Assembly: GCF_037893015.1 (NCBI RefSeq)
Contig: NC_133658.1
Span: 282,210,869 to 282,274,868 of the forward strand
Origin: Macrotis lagotis
Taxonomy: Eukaryota > Chordata > Mammalia > Peramelemorphia > Peramelidae
DNA: 64,000 bases
Reading direction: 5' to 3'
Made by a program: the position numbers and the translations under genes. Below the pieces are notes generated by a model that searched no databases, was not told the DNA's origin, and saw nothing but the letters and a program-made list of their open reading frames with translations. Shown here in pieces: positions 26,156-55,534 of this stretch (within the stretch, counting starts at the first letter, position 1; the number at the start of each line of letters is the position of its first letter).

Positions 26156-27232
26156 ATGAGCAAGCAGAGAAAAAAAAAGAGGTACACAATTGATAAATAA
26201 TTTGCCTGTGATCCCAAGAAGGATCAAAACATCTGAAGATGAGAAAGTACAAGCTCCTACATGTAAAGACTCCAAGAAAAACAGAAATTGGGCTCAGGCT
26301 ATGACAGAGCTCAAAAAAAGACTTTGAAAGTCGAGGGAGATAGAAGAAAAATTGGGAAAAGAAATGAGAGATGCAGGAAAAACATGAAAATGAAGTCAGC
26401 AGCCTAAGTCAAGGAAATCCAGAAAAATGCTGAAGAAAATAGCATGCTAAAAAACAGCTTAGGTCAAATGGATAAAACAGTTCAAAAAGTTATTGAGGTG
26501 AAGAATGCTTTAAAAAGCAAAATTGGCCAGATGGAAAAAGAGATAAGAAAGCTCTCTGAGGAAAACAAATCCTTCAGATAAAGAATAGAACTCAGGGAGA
26601 TTGCTGAATTTATGAAAAATCAGGACTCAATACTTCAAAACCAAAAGAATGAAGTTAGAAGAAAATGTGAAATATTTCATTGAAAAACATGGAAAACAGA
26701 CTTAGGAAAGATAATTTAAAAATTATTGGAATACCTGAAAGTCATGATCAGGAAAAGAGCCTTGACATCATTTTCAAAGAATTACTACAGGAAAATTGCC
26801 CTGATATCCTCGAAGCAGAGGGCAAAATAGAAATGGAGAGAATCCACCAATCTCCCTGAGAAAGAGATCTAAAAAAAAACAACCCCCAGGAATATTATAG
26901 CCAAGTTCCAGAACTCCCAAGTCAAAGAGAAAATATTACAAGCAGCTAGGACACAATTCAAATATTGTGGAGCTGCAGTCAGGATCACACAGGACTTAGC
27001 AGCAACTACATTAAAAGCTCATAAGGACTGGAAGTCAAGAGAGCTTAGAATGCAGCCAAGGATGAACTACCCAGCAAGGCTGAATGTCCTCTTCCAGGGA
27101 AAAAGATGGACTTTCAATGAACCAGGGGAATTTCAAATGTTCCTGTTAGAATGGCCAGAGCTGAACAGAAGGTTTGATCTTCAGATACAGGACTCAGGTG
27201 AAGCAAAGAGATTGGAGAAGGGGAAAATATAA
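26156..27232 (+). pseudogene. Decayed HAL1/L1 ORF1 (RNA-binding protein remnant)
   Basis: The start ATG opens MSKQRKKKRYTID then soon stops. Further stops and shifts follow. The C-terminal part is still readable: MQPRMNYPARLNVLFQGKRW (27050 on), FNEPGEFQMF, ending GEAKRLEKGKI. The central part is Lys/Glu-rich as in the ORF1 coiled coil. It is not a host gene. Confidence 0.8.
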
Positions 27233-27615
27233 GGGACTTAATGATGTTGAACTGTTATGTATTCCTGCATAGAAAAATGACACTGATAATACTCATATGA
27301 ATCTTCTCAGTTAATAGAGCAGGTAGAAGGAGCTTTTATAGATGAAGCACAGGAGAAAGCTGAATTTGAAGATAAAATCTGGGGTAAAAATGAAGTCAAT
27401 AGAAAAAAGGGAAACGTAATGGGAGAAAGAAAAAGGAGAGGGGGAATAGGCCAAGATATTTCATATAATAAGATTTTTCTTTATTCCAATGAGCTATTGC
27501 AATGATATGGAAGGGGGGAAGGCAAGGGGAATAAGGGAATCTTTGTTCTCATCAAAGGTGGCTAGGACAGGAAACAGTATATATACTCAATGGGGTATAG
27601 GCATCTGGAGTAAGG

Positions 27616-27646
27616 GGGGGGGGGGACAGGGGGGAAGGGGGGGGAT
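27616..27646 (+). repeat. Poly-G tract, G-quadruplex candidate
   Basis: Four or more runs of at least five G separated by short spacers lie in the HAL1 3' region. G-rich polypurine tracts are typical of L1 3' UTRs. Confidence 0.7.
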
Positions 27647-27719
27647 GTGAATGATGGAGGAGAGGATGGACCATGGGGGGAGAGTGGTCAGATATAACAC
27701 ATTTTCTTTTTTACTTCTT

Positions 27720-28378
27720 ACAAGGGGCTGGGATTAGATGGCCTGTCTGAGACCATAAGGCCAGGTGGATGATGGGCCTAAGGGGTGGTAGGGGGGCTCA
27801 GGGCCTCTTGGCCCCAGGGCCAGGGATCTGCCTGCTCTGCCACTCAGCTACCCTACAGCAAAGTCAGAGTGAAAGGAGAGAGAAAATATAGTACATGGTA
27901 ATAGAGAAATATGAAAGGAGGGAATTGCGATCAGCAACGGCAATGGTGAAAAAATATGGAAGTAACTTTTGCGATGGATTTATCATAAAGAATGTGATCC
28001 ACCTGAGACAGAGTTGGTGGTGTTGGAACACAGACTGAAGCACATTTTTTATTGTTATTATTTTGGGGGGGTGCAGGGCAAATGGGGCTGAGTGGCCTGC
28101 CTGGAGCCGCATAGCAAGGTGATTGTTGGGTGTCTGAAGCCGGATTTGGATCCAAGTGCTCCTAGCTCAAGGGCCAGTGCTCTGTCCGCCATCCAGCCAC
28201 CCCTACTATTATTACTATTTTATTTGGGGTCTTTTTTTTGGTTTTTGCAGGGCAATGGGGTTGGGGTAGCTTGCATGGGGCCACACAGCTGGGTGATGGT
28301 TGGGTGTATTGGGGCTGGCTTTGGGCTCGGGTGCTTCTGGTTCCAGGGCTGGTGCTCCATCCACTGTGCCACCTGGCC
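27720..28378 (-). repeat. Three antisense SINE-like modules inside the HAL1 3' region
   Basis: Modules at about 27722-27852, 28067-28199 and 28229-28378 follow the order of the antisense marsupial SINE (GCAGGGCAATGGGG to CACTGTGCCACCTGG). They are diverged, mostly by A to G on the plus strand. Confidence 0.6.
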
Positions 28379-28612
28379 ATACCTACGTTATTATTTTTAA
28401 TTTTAATTTTTTCTCTCCCCTTTATAGCTCAAGTGAGTCTATATTTTTTTTGTGGGAGGTGGTATTTTGTTTACTCTTAAACAGGAATATTTTATTTGTA
28501 CAAAATGAGAATATAAAATTCCAAAAAAAAATAATAGTTTGGAAGCGTAAGCATTGAATAATATGTCTTTATAACATTTCTGACAAGATGTATTTCATAA
28601 AGAAAACAAGAT

Positions 28613-28748
28613 GTCAGCAGCTAGGTAGTGCAGTGGAGTCAGGAGGACTTGAGTTCAAATTTGATCTCAGACAATAATTGTCTAGCTGTGTGACCTTTAG
28701 CAAGTCACTTAACTCCATTGTCCTAAAATAAATAAAATTTTAAAAAAC
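28613..28748 (+). repeat. Marsupial SINE, internally deleted
   Basis: CAGCTAGGTAGTGCAGTGGA runs directly into GTCAGGAGGACTTGAG, so about 20 bp of the head is missing. A-rich tail; GATGTC flanks it. Confidence 0.85.
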
Positions 28749-28984
28749 GATGTCCTTAGCCCCATTCACTAGTCAGTTTTTGATCTAATAGAAGCTTTTA
28801 TGTAGTTTTGGTATGATAGCTCAATTAGTAGCAACTTTCCTGAAAATTTATTTTGAAAATTATAGTATCTTACTATCAAGTTGAAATTCTAAGAGAAGCA
28901 ATTGATGGTCAAAGAATATAAACAGGCTGCAACTTTCAAACAAAGAAATCTAAGTCATTGATATCCAAATGAAAAAATGTTCTA

Positions 28985-29136
28985 GGGGCAGCTAGGTGGC
29001 ATAGTGGATAAAGCACCAGCCGTGGAGTCAGGAATATCTGGGTTCAAATCCGGTCTCAGACACTTCATAATTACCTAGCTGTGTGGCCTCGGGCAAGCCA
29101 CTTAACCCCATTTGCCTTGCAAAAAGCTAAAAAAAA
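28985..29136 (+). repeat. Marsupial SINE, sense
   Basis: Full-length GGGGCAGCTAGGTGGCATAG to GCAAAAAGC tail. AAAAAATGTTCTA flanks both ends as a target duplication. Confidence 0.93.
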
Positions 29137-29720
29137 ATGTTCTAAACACTAATAAGTATAGAAATACAAATTAAAACAACTCTGAAGTTTCATTTCATAC
29201 CTAACAGATTAGCAAACTTGACCAAAAAATAAAGGAAAATGTTGGAGGGGTTGCAAGAAAACAGGCACATTGATGCACTGTAGTTGGAGCTGTGAACTGG
29301 TCCAGCCATTCTGGAAGGCAATTTGGTGATATGCCCACCCAAAAAATTATTAAACTGTACATATACTTTAAGCAAGAGCTATCATGAAGGGGTAAAGGAC
29401 TGTTATATATTCTTATATATATTTATAGCAGTTCTTTTTGTAGTGACAGAATTGGAGAGATGCCCCATTAATTTGAGGATGGTTGAACAAGAATAGAATG
29501 AAATATTATTGTACTGTAAAAAATGAAAGGGATAGTTTCAGTGAATACTTAAAAGGTCTGATTAAACTGAATGAAATAGAAAAATTAATACAATAGCATT
29601 ATAAGGACAAACAACTTTGAAATATTTTAATAAATCTAATCACTATAGGGACCAACTAGAGAACCTATGATGAAGCATGCTACTTCTTGACAGAGAAGTG
29701 ATAAATTTGAGATACAGAAT
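29137..29720 (+). repeat. Old L1 3' fragment
   Basis: The L1 ORF2 C-terminal pattern is readable: CAAATTAAAACAACTCTGAA, GGTCCAGCCATTCTGGAAGG, then ACTTCTTGACAGAGAAGTGA. It is diverged. The SINE at 28985 sits at its left edge. Confidence 0.75.
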
Positions 29721-31800
29721 CAGATTTATTTTCTTTTCTATTTTACTTTCTTGTTTACTATTTATATACTATTCTTATTCTATTTACTTACTATTGATTA
29801 TGGGAATCTCTTGTTTTAACTAGTATTTTGGAGGTGGTTTTTTTTTTTAAAGAGGGTAGGAGGAGGAAGGCTGAAGGGAGATAAAGTAGATTTTTGTTCA
29901 TTGAAAAAAAATACCACGGGAAGATTAGGAAACCAAAGACCACATTTTGGGTTTGTTTCTTGGCAATTCAGTTTTAATTGTGTGAGTACAAAAATTGTAT
30001 GATTTAAGTAAAAAAAAAAATCAAAACAATTTATCAGAAACCTGATACACAAAACTCTTTTAAATAAGCAACTCATTTGAAAATTAAACAAAAAATTAAG
30101 CAGATTTGATTATTGCTTAGGAAATTGGCAAATTAGCTTACTTTTCAGAGTATTTTTAATAAATGTAATTTGTGCTCATTCAAAATTAAGTTTTACAGGA
30201 GTGAATTCTTTTCATAAAGAATCTGAATGTTAACAGCTAAGTAATTTACTCAACACTGAATTAATGATTTTAAGAATCAGATTTATATAGTGCCTTCCTC
30301 CCAAGAACTTAAACACAAACTACTATATAAGTGAATTCATGTATTAATTATTTTAAAGTTGAAGAAATAAAATTTTTTTCCTCTTCATTTGGGAAAAAAA
30401 TTTTTTTCTGATTGAGTCTGAAAAAATTTGCTCAGGTCTAATCTTATTACAATAAAAATCAACATCATAATGATTTTTAAATGAAATGTATGGTCCACTT
30501 AGTTAAGCAATATTTTATACAGGAAAATAAAACAAACTGAATAGCTCCTTGAAATTTCCTAATACAATCGTATCAATAAGATAAAATAACATTTCTAAAA
30601 ATATCTAAAATGCATAATTTTGAATGAAAGAAACATTTGTTGACTCAAACACAAGTTTATATCTGGATTCAAATTTTGTAGTGTATTCCTATGACAGAAA
30701 TTGGGAACTTCATTTAAATATATGCTCTATTTTCTGATGTATTTACAGTAAATTTTACTTAAAGATTACAAAATAGAAATCACATAATTGAAATTCAGAG
30801 ATATCCTGGTCATTTGTTTTTTAAATCTTACCTTTTCATCTCTGAATGTTACATATATATGTCTATAGTTTTTTTCTGTTAGAACTCTAAAATCACTAAG
30901 GAAACACATCTACAAAACAGACCTAGGTTCACTTTATAAATTTTAATATGTGCATTTATTTTAAAATATAAGAAAAATAAATATTTAGAAACTAGATTGA
31001 ATATACCTTGATTGCTACATATTCAAGGCATAATTTTTTTTGGATGAGACAAAAAAAACAATGAGTTATGAGGTCTCTTAAAACTCTGTAGTTATTTCTC
31101 CAGATTTAGTGCAAAATAACATTCCAAATATTCAAACCATTAGGCAAGTAAATGAAAGATTTTAATTGATGCTATTCTGTGACTGATTTAAAAAAAAAAA
31201 AAGCAAATGGCCTGAACAGAGCAGACAGGATCATCTGGCAAGCATATCCTTTCTACAAGGTTCCCATGTTTCCTCAAAATCTTGAAGTAGTTCAATAAAA
31301 TGGAGTCTGTAAGCTGATAAAATTCGTAAGGATGAATAAAGTTCAGTGATGACATTGCAGGTATTGTATCAGTCTTCCTCCCTGGAGTCAAGTTGGTTTT
31401 CAGTCATCCCCTGGATTTGATAAGAGAAACCAGATTGTTCGGCATAGCTTCTTGTCCTCCTAATAATGACTCTTGGCCAATCCCATGTGATCCTAAGTCA
31501 CAAGGTTAGCTTTTAAACTTTCTCCAAGCACAACCAACAAACTACCTGCTCTACTCCCATGATCTAAGGCCCTGGGTAAGGAAGAAGTGAGCCATGAAGC
31601 AAATGGCTTGCTATCCTATAGCATTGTATTCAATAGTAAGTAGGGGAATGATGTGTACAAGAAAGGATATATGCATATGTATATTAGTGTTGTGTACACA
31701 TGCATTGTTGGATATGACTTTGGAGCTAAATAAAGAACATAGATTTATCTATGAAAGTTAAGATGCACTAATTATGGGCCTATGGCCAAATATCTATATT
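29721..31800. other. Intergenic AT-rich DNA
   Basis: I see no gene and no clear recent repeat. Part may lie in a longer INPP5E 3' UTR on the minus strand, but nothing in the sequence decides this. Confidence 0.4.
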
Positions 31801-31811
31801 TTTTAAAATAC

Positions 31812-31823
31812 ACTCTTTTAAGA

Positions 31824-31875
<52 letters not shown>

Positions 31876-31892
31876 TTACTCTTTTAAGAGTA
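31812..31892. repeat. (TA)n tract between two 15-bp direct repeats
   Basis: ACTCTTTTAAGAGTA occurs at 31812-31826 and 31878-31892. Between them is an uninterrupted TA run of roughly 48 bp. Confidence 0.9.
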
Positions 31893-32135
31893 AAATTTAG
31901 TCAGGTATTAAAGAGTTCTTTGGCAGAAAATATTGAGGAAATAAAGTACTGCCTTAGATCATATAAGCTATTGTAATTCAGATGCTTGCCAAAGCTCAGT
32001 GCCAATGATTGTATTAATATACTATTAATATCCAAACACAATGTTTGGGACCCTGAAAAGGGATAGAATTACCTGAAATGTCAATAAGGATAATTTGCCT
32101 TACTCATAATGGAAATATTACAAATAGAGGAGTGA

Positions 32136-32145
32136 TTTATTTATT
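32136..32145 (-). terminator. INPP5E: Candidate INPP5E polyadenylation signals
   Basis: Two overlapping AATAAA hexamers on the minus strand lie about 300 bp after the INPP5E stop. Usage is not shown by sequence alone. Confidence 0.4.
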
Positions 32146-32444
32146 TACAAGATATGCAAATTGTTCTGAGGATATCTGTCCTTCCTAGGACACTGATAAA
32201 TTAGGTACCATACCATTACTGAGTTTTCCCAGCCAGTGTGTTACAGTTTTTATAATACAGAGGACAGAACAACTTTTATGATAGTCTTCATGGGGTCATG
32301 AAATAGGTGATTATAAACAAAATGATTTTGGTCTTTTACAGTGAGTGCTCTTCATACCCAAACTGAAGTGTTCATTTGGCCTGCTGGGGTGATCTTCCCT
32401 TACTGTTGCTGTTGGTTTGTCAGGTTCTTGCAAGGCCAGTCTTC

Positions 32445-51903
<19,459 letters not shown>

Positions 51904-52339
51904 CTTCTCAGAGTGTTCATACTCCTCACCAAGCTTGGGAGCTTGATCTTCCTGAGAAAATTCACCTTGTTAATTCACAACTTTTTCCTCTGAATATCCT
52001 GGATATGCATTTGGGTTTAGAAAGCCCAAATACAAAAGTCAAAGACCACATAGATACCTTACATAGGGGTCTGGGACAGTATAATATGGTCACAGTCAGT
52101 TGGTGCATGGTTGGAAACCTTGAAGTCATGGAGCCACAAAGAAATTTCTGAATAAAAGGGAAATGATATGCCATTAGAATTTATTAAATCATGCTAATTA
52201 ATGTCAAATTTAACACAAAGGATTTTTGTAAAGATACAAGGGCATAGCATATAATCACTGAATGCCTAGGCAATGCTATGGTATCTATGTATAACGATTA
52301 TTTGTAAATAGCTTTTGTAAATATATGTATAAATTTTCA

Positions 52340-52350
52340 TATTATACTAC

Positions 52351-52390
<40 letters not shown>

Positions 52391-52397
52391 ATATGTT
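52340..52397. repeat. (TA)n/(CATA)n microsatellite
   Basis: Alternating ATATAC and ATAC units upstream of INPP5E coding exon 1. Confidence 0.9.
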
Positions 52398-52582
52398 TTG
52401 TAAATAGCTTTACACTAAGGGTAAAATTAGACCCCAATAATATTATCACTTTAATGATGATGGCCCAACCCCACCATTGAGTGACCTGGTTCTATCACTT
52501 CGAGAGTTAGGGGCAAAACAAAAAAAAAATTCCCAAGTTTACTTTCCAAGCCTGCTATACTCTGCTCTGACAGCACCCACCT

Positions 52583-52812
52583 AAGCAGCGAGATGGCTTA
52601 CTGGATAGACTGCTGGACTTGGAGTCAGGAGGGCCTCAGTTCAAATCCTCTTTCAGACATTTACTAATTGTGTAGCACTGGGCAAGTCATTTAAACTCTC
52701 TGATCCTCAGATTCTTCAACTGTAAAATAGCAGTACCCACTTCCCAGAATTGTTGTGAGGACCAAATGAGATAACATATAAATTGTATTGCAAAGCTTTA
52801 AGTATTATATTG
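52583..52812 (+). repeat. MIR/CORE-SINE, nearly full length
   Basis: AAGCAGCGAGATGGCTTACT, GGAGTCAGGAGGGCCTCAGT, ATTGTTGTGAGGACCAAATG and a GCAAAGCTTTAAGT end. Confidence 0.85.
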
Positions 52813-52954
52813 TTATTAATATTATCAAATAACAAATACTTTACCTAAATACGAAGACTAGAATAAATCTGAAATCTTAACTTTCTCTTTCTTGATTATG
52901 CAACTAACCAAAATATCCATCTCCTGTAGTATTGAGGTTCTATTGTTAAGCACA

Positions 52955-53300
52955 TACCACAGGGAAATCACTTACAAAATGGCTCCATATACACCAAAAT
53001 ATTGGTAGCAGCACTTTTTGTGGTAGTAAAGAAAGCTGTTGCCTCCTGGCAGGAAAATGGTCAAACTATGGCATATGAATGTAATGGATTATTATTGTCA
53101 TAAGAAACAAACAACATGAATATGGAGAAACATGGAAAGCCTTTCAGGAACTGATGTAAAAATGGAAAGCCGAGAAAACAATCTATGCAAAAATTATAAA
53201 AATGGAAATGGAGCCGCTATCTTAAAATGGTACACTGATTGTTCTGAAATGATAGTGATTAAACTTATTAAAGAAAGATATGATACCTCCTCTTCCATTT
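52955..53300 (+). repeat. Old L1 3' fragment
   Basis: GTAGCAGCACTTTTTGTGGT, then ATGGCATATGAATGTAATGG and CAGGAACTGATG follow L1 ORF2 C-terminal order. Confidence 0.7.
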
Positions 53301-53468
53301 CTTTACAGAGGCTAGTGTCAACAGAGAGGAAACTGCATATAACAGAATTCTATGGATTTATTTTAGTGAATTTCTCTTCCTTTTTTTCTTAAAAAAAAAT
53401 CTTTGTTTATAAGACGGTTCTCTAGAAGGAATGGGGAAAAACCAGAAGACCTGAAAACAAAAGATATC

Positions 53469-53757
53469 AGTAAAAATCCACTTTAAAAACTTTCTCCTTT
53501 GCTTCAGATGGGAGTAACATCAGTGTTACTCTTAAAGGCAACAGCTTCCAGCTTTTCCCCCTGGTTAAGCAGTTGTCAATTCTTGCTCTTTGCTCATCAA
53601 TAATTATTTTTAGCTCCTGCTGCAATTTTCTCTCCCTGAGCCTTCTTGCGGCCTTAAAACCAATAGCAGTGTCTGTCCCGGGAGTCTTCCCGTAAGGCGC
53701 AGGAGCGGCGGGCGCCGGTCGTCCGAGCCACACAGCTCCAGACGGGGCCGTGGGCAC
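53469..53757 (-). other. Unrecognised charged ORF at the CpG-island edge upstream of INPP5E
   Basis: The 96-codon frame starts MPTAPSGAVWLGRPAP inside the CpG island. It then reads GFKAARRLRERKLQQELKII and IDEQRARID, a strongly charged, probably helical stretch. In the +1 frame after ARID the sequence QLLNQGEKLEAVAFK continues to its own stop, as though one base had been lost. I do not recognise it. It could be part of an INPP5E 5' exon, a small gene or a retrocopy. Confidence 0.3.
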
Positions 53758-54640
53758 CGCAAAGGCGGGTCTCCATCCCTGGGTCTCTGAGTGCCCGCCC
53801 GTGGGTCGTGGGCCGCGGGCCCGTGGTGGGCCCGGGCTATGCCCTTCTACTTTCTGGGCGGGAAGGGCTGCCGGGAGCGTCCACGGGCACGCGCCCCCGT
53901 GGGCCGGGGGGGCCTCAGTTTACAAAGGAAGGGGCGGCTCCCAGCGCCCGCTGCCCGCGGCTCGGGGCCTGCCAGCCGCGCTTCCCCGCCGCCCGCGCCC
54001 AGGCGTACTTACCCCTCACCAACACCGCCGGGCTGCGGGCAGGAGCCGGGGGGGTTCGGGACGCGGCGGGGGCGGCCCCGGGTGCGGGGCGACGCCGGCC
54101 CGGCGGAGGGAGGCTGGCCGGGGTCGGGGGCGTGTACGGAGGGGCGCGGGCGGCGGAGGGGGTGGGGCCGCGGGGCATTCCCGCCCGGGCGCTCACCTGG
54201 CCGGACCCGCGCCGGGGCCGCGCTCCCCGGGCCGCGCTCCCGGCTCAGCTCCTTAGCAACCGCGCGACGAGGCCGGAACCGGGGCGGCCCCGGCGGCGGG
54301 CCGCGCCCCCTGGCGTTCGGAGGCCCGCGGCGCGGCGCGGCGCGGCGCTGCTGCTGCGGCTGCGCCGCCTCCCGGGCGCCCTCACCCTGGCCCCCGCCCC
54401 CCTTCCGGGCCGCGAGGTGGGGAAGCCGGCCCTCCTCTCCAGGCGGGCCCCGGGCCAGGGCGGCTCCCAAGGGCCGGCGAGGAGCCGTTCGCGGAGGGCG
54501 GCGGTGGGCCACTGGCCATCTGGTACTTGCGGCTCACGTTCCGGAGGCCGGGGCCGCAGCGACAAGGGGACGCGGTCCCGAAAGCCTCGGCCCGTCCGGG
54601 GCCCGGCTCTGTAACGGGAAGGGCTCGGGCCGCGTTCTCC
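53690..54640 (-). promoter_or_regulatory. INPP5E: CpG-island promoter, probable INPP5E promoter
   Basis: About 0.95 kb of very G+C- and CpG-rich DNA lies 1.8 kb upstream of the INPP5E start codon and downstream of the SEC16A 3' end. This is the same arrangement as in human, where the two genes are only a few hundred bp apart. Long open frames here on both strands result from base composition. The exact transcription start cannot be read. Confidence 0.75.
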
Positions 54641-54785
54641 AAGGACCTGGCGCACAAAGGCCAATTAACCCATAAACGTCTGGAATGGAGCAGCAGCCTA
54701 GGAAGGGGTCTGATAACGCACGCCTATAAGCAAGGGCCACAATGCCTTTCAAGGTGCCTTTTTAAAGGCAATCTCCAATAGCATC

Positions 54786-54995
54786 ACCTAGCATCGAGAG
54801 GACTTTTAAGGCTTACTAAGCGCTTTACAGAACCTTATTTGATCCTCATGACCTTTGAGGTAGATGCTCATCCTTATTTACAGATGAGAATACAAATGTG
54901 ACCTTTCCAGGGTCCCAGTTACTCCGTCTTGGAATCTGAACTCAAGTAACAACTCCTCGTCTAGCGATCTGTTCACTAGGCCACCTTGCTGCCTG
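54786..54995 (-). repeat. MIR-like SINE, antisense
   Basis: ACTAAGCGCTTTACAGAACC, TTTACAGATGAGAATACAAA and CACTAGGCCACCTTGCTGCC follow the reverse MIR order. Confidence 0.8.
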
Positions 54996-55224
54996 AACAC
55001 CAAAGGTGTTTTACTTCAGTTCGAACTGACCAGGAATTTCCAAAGTCAAGTAATCTATTAAATTTATTTTGCACTAAATCGTGTATCTTATCTTATAGTC
55101 TGTATTTACCATAGGATTCAAGGGTTTACTATGTATTAGTGATATTATTATTAAATAGCAAAATGTAATTCCTACTTTCGTGATACCCCATAGACTGTAA
55201 TGAAGGTTCATTTTTTTTTTGTTT

Positions 55225-55372
55225 TTGAATTGCCTTTTTTTTTGTGGGGCAATGGCGTTGTGACTTGCCTAAGGGTCACACAGCTAATATCAAGTGTTTG
55301 AGACCGGATTTGAACTCAAGATCTTCTGACTTCAGGGCCTCTCTTTTATCCACAACACCACCTAATTGGTCC
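55225..55372 (-). repeat. Marsupial SINE, antisense
   Basis: GTGGGGCAATGGCGTTGTGA through CACCTAATTGGTCC. It lies just beyond the likely SEC16A poly(A) site. Confidence 0.88.
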
Positions 55373-55528
55373 CTGAAGATCTACTTTTAAAAATATGGAT
55401 GTGGTCAAGTCTTTGCATGCTGACATGAAAAATCCACTCATGCCAGGATAATCATTTTACTTATTTTAGTTTGTTACCAATAATGACAAGGAAAGTAAAA
55501 TATGAAAGTGCTCCAGAGCGCAAAATAT

Positions 55529-55534
55529 TTTATT
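55529..55534 (-). terminator. SEC16A: Candidate SEC16A polyadenylation signal
   Basis: AATAAA on the minus strand, about 1.54 kb after the SEC16A stop; another lies at 56472-56477. The region 55515-57071 holds no recent SINE, as would fit a 3' UTR. Confidence 0.45.

Larger units (their letters stand above)
25428..28532 (+). mobile_element. Near full-length HAL1 (half-L1) element with target duplication
   Basis: The order is a G+C-rich 5' UTR (about 25428-26155), an L1 ORF1-type region (26156-27232), then a purine and poly-G-rich 3' region, antisense SINE-like modules and an A-rich end. No ORF2 (endonuclease/reverse transcriptase) is present, which defines HAL1. AATAGTTTGGGAAG at 25414-25427 and AATAGTTTGGAAG at 28533-28545 form the target-site duplication, with a one-base difference, so the 5' end appears intact. 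ORF1 is broken by early stops. Confidence 0.82.

Noticed and set aside
31782-31976. ORF with a YIYIYI run
   Set aside because: It is the translation of the TA microsatellite.
53750-54781. Long Arg/Gly/Pro-rich ORFs (up to 294 codons) in the second CpG island
   Set aside because: All frames on both strands are open at once and give low-complexity peptides, a composition artefact of a CpG-island promoter.
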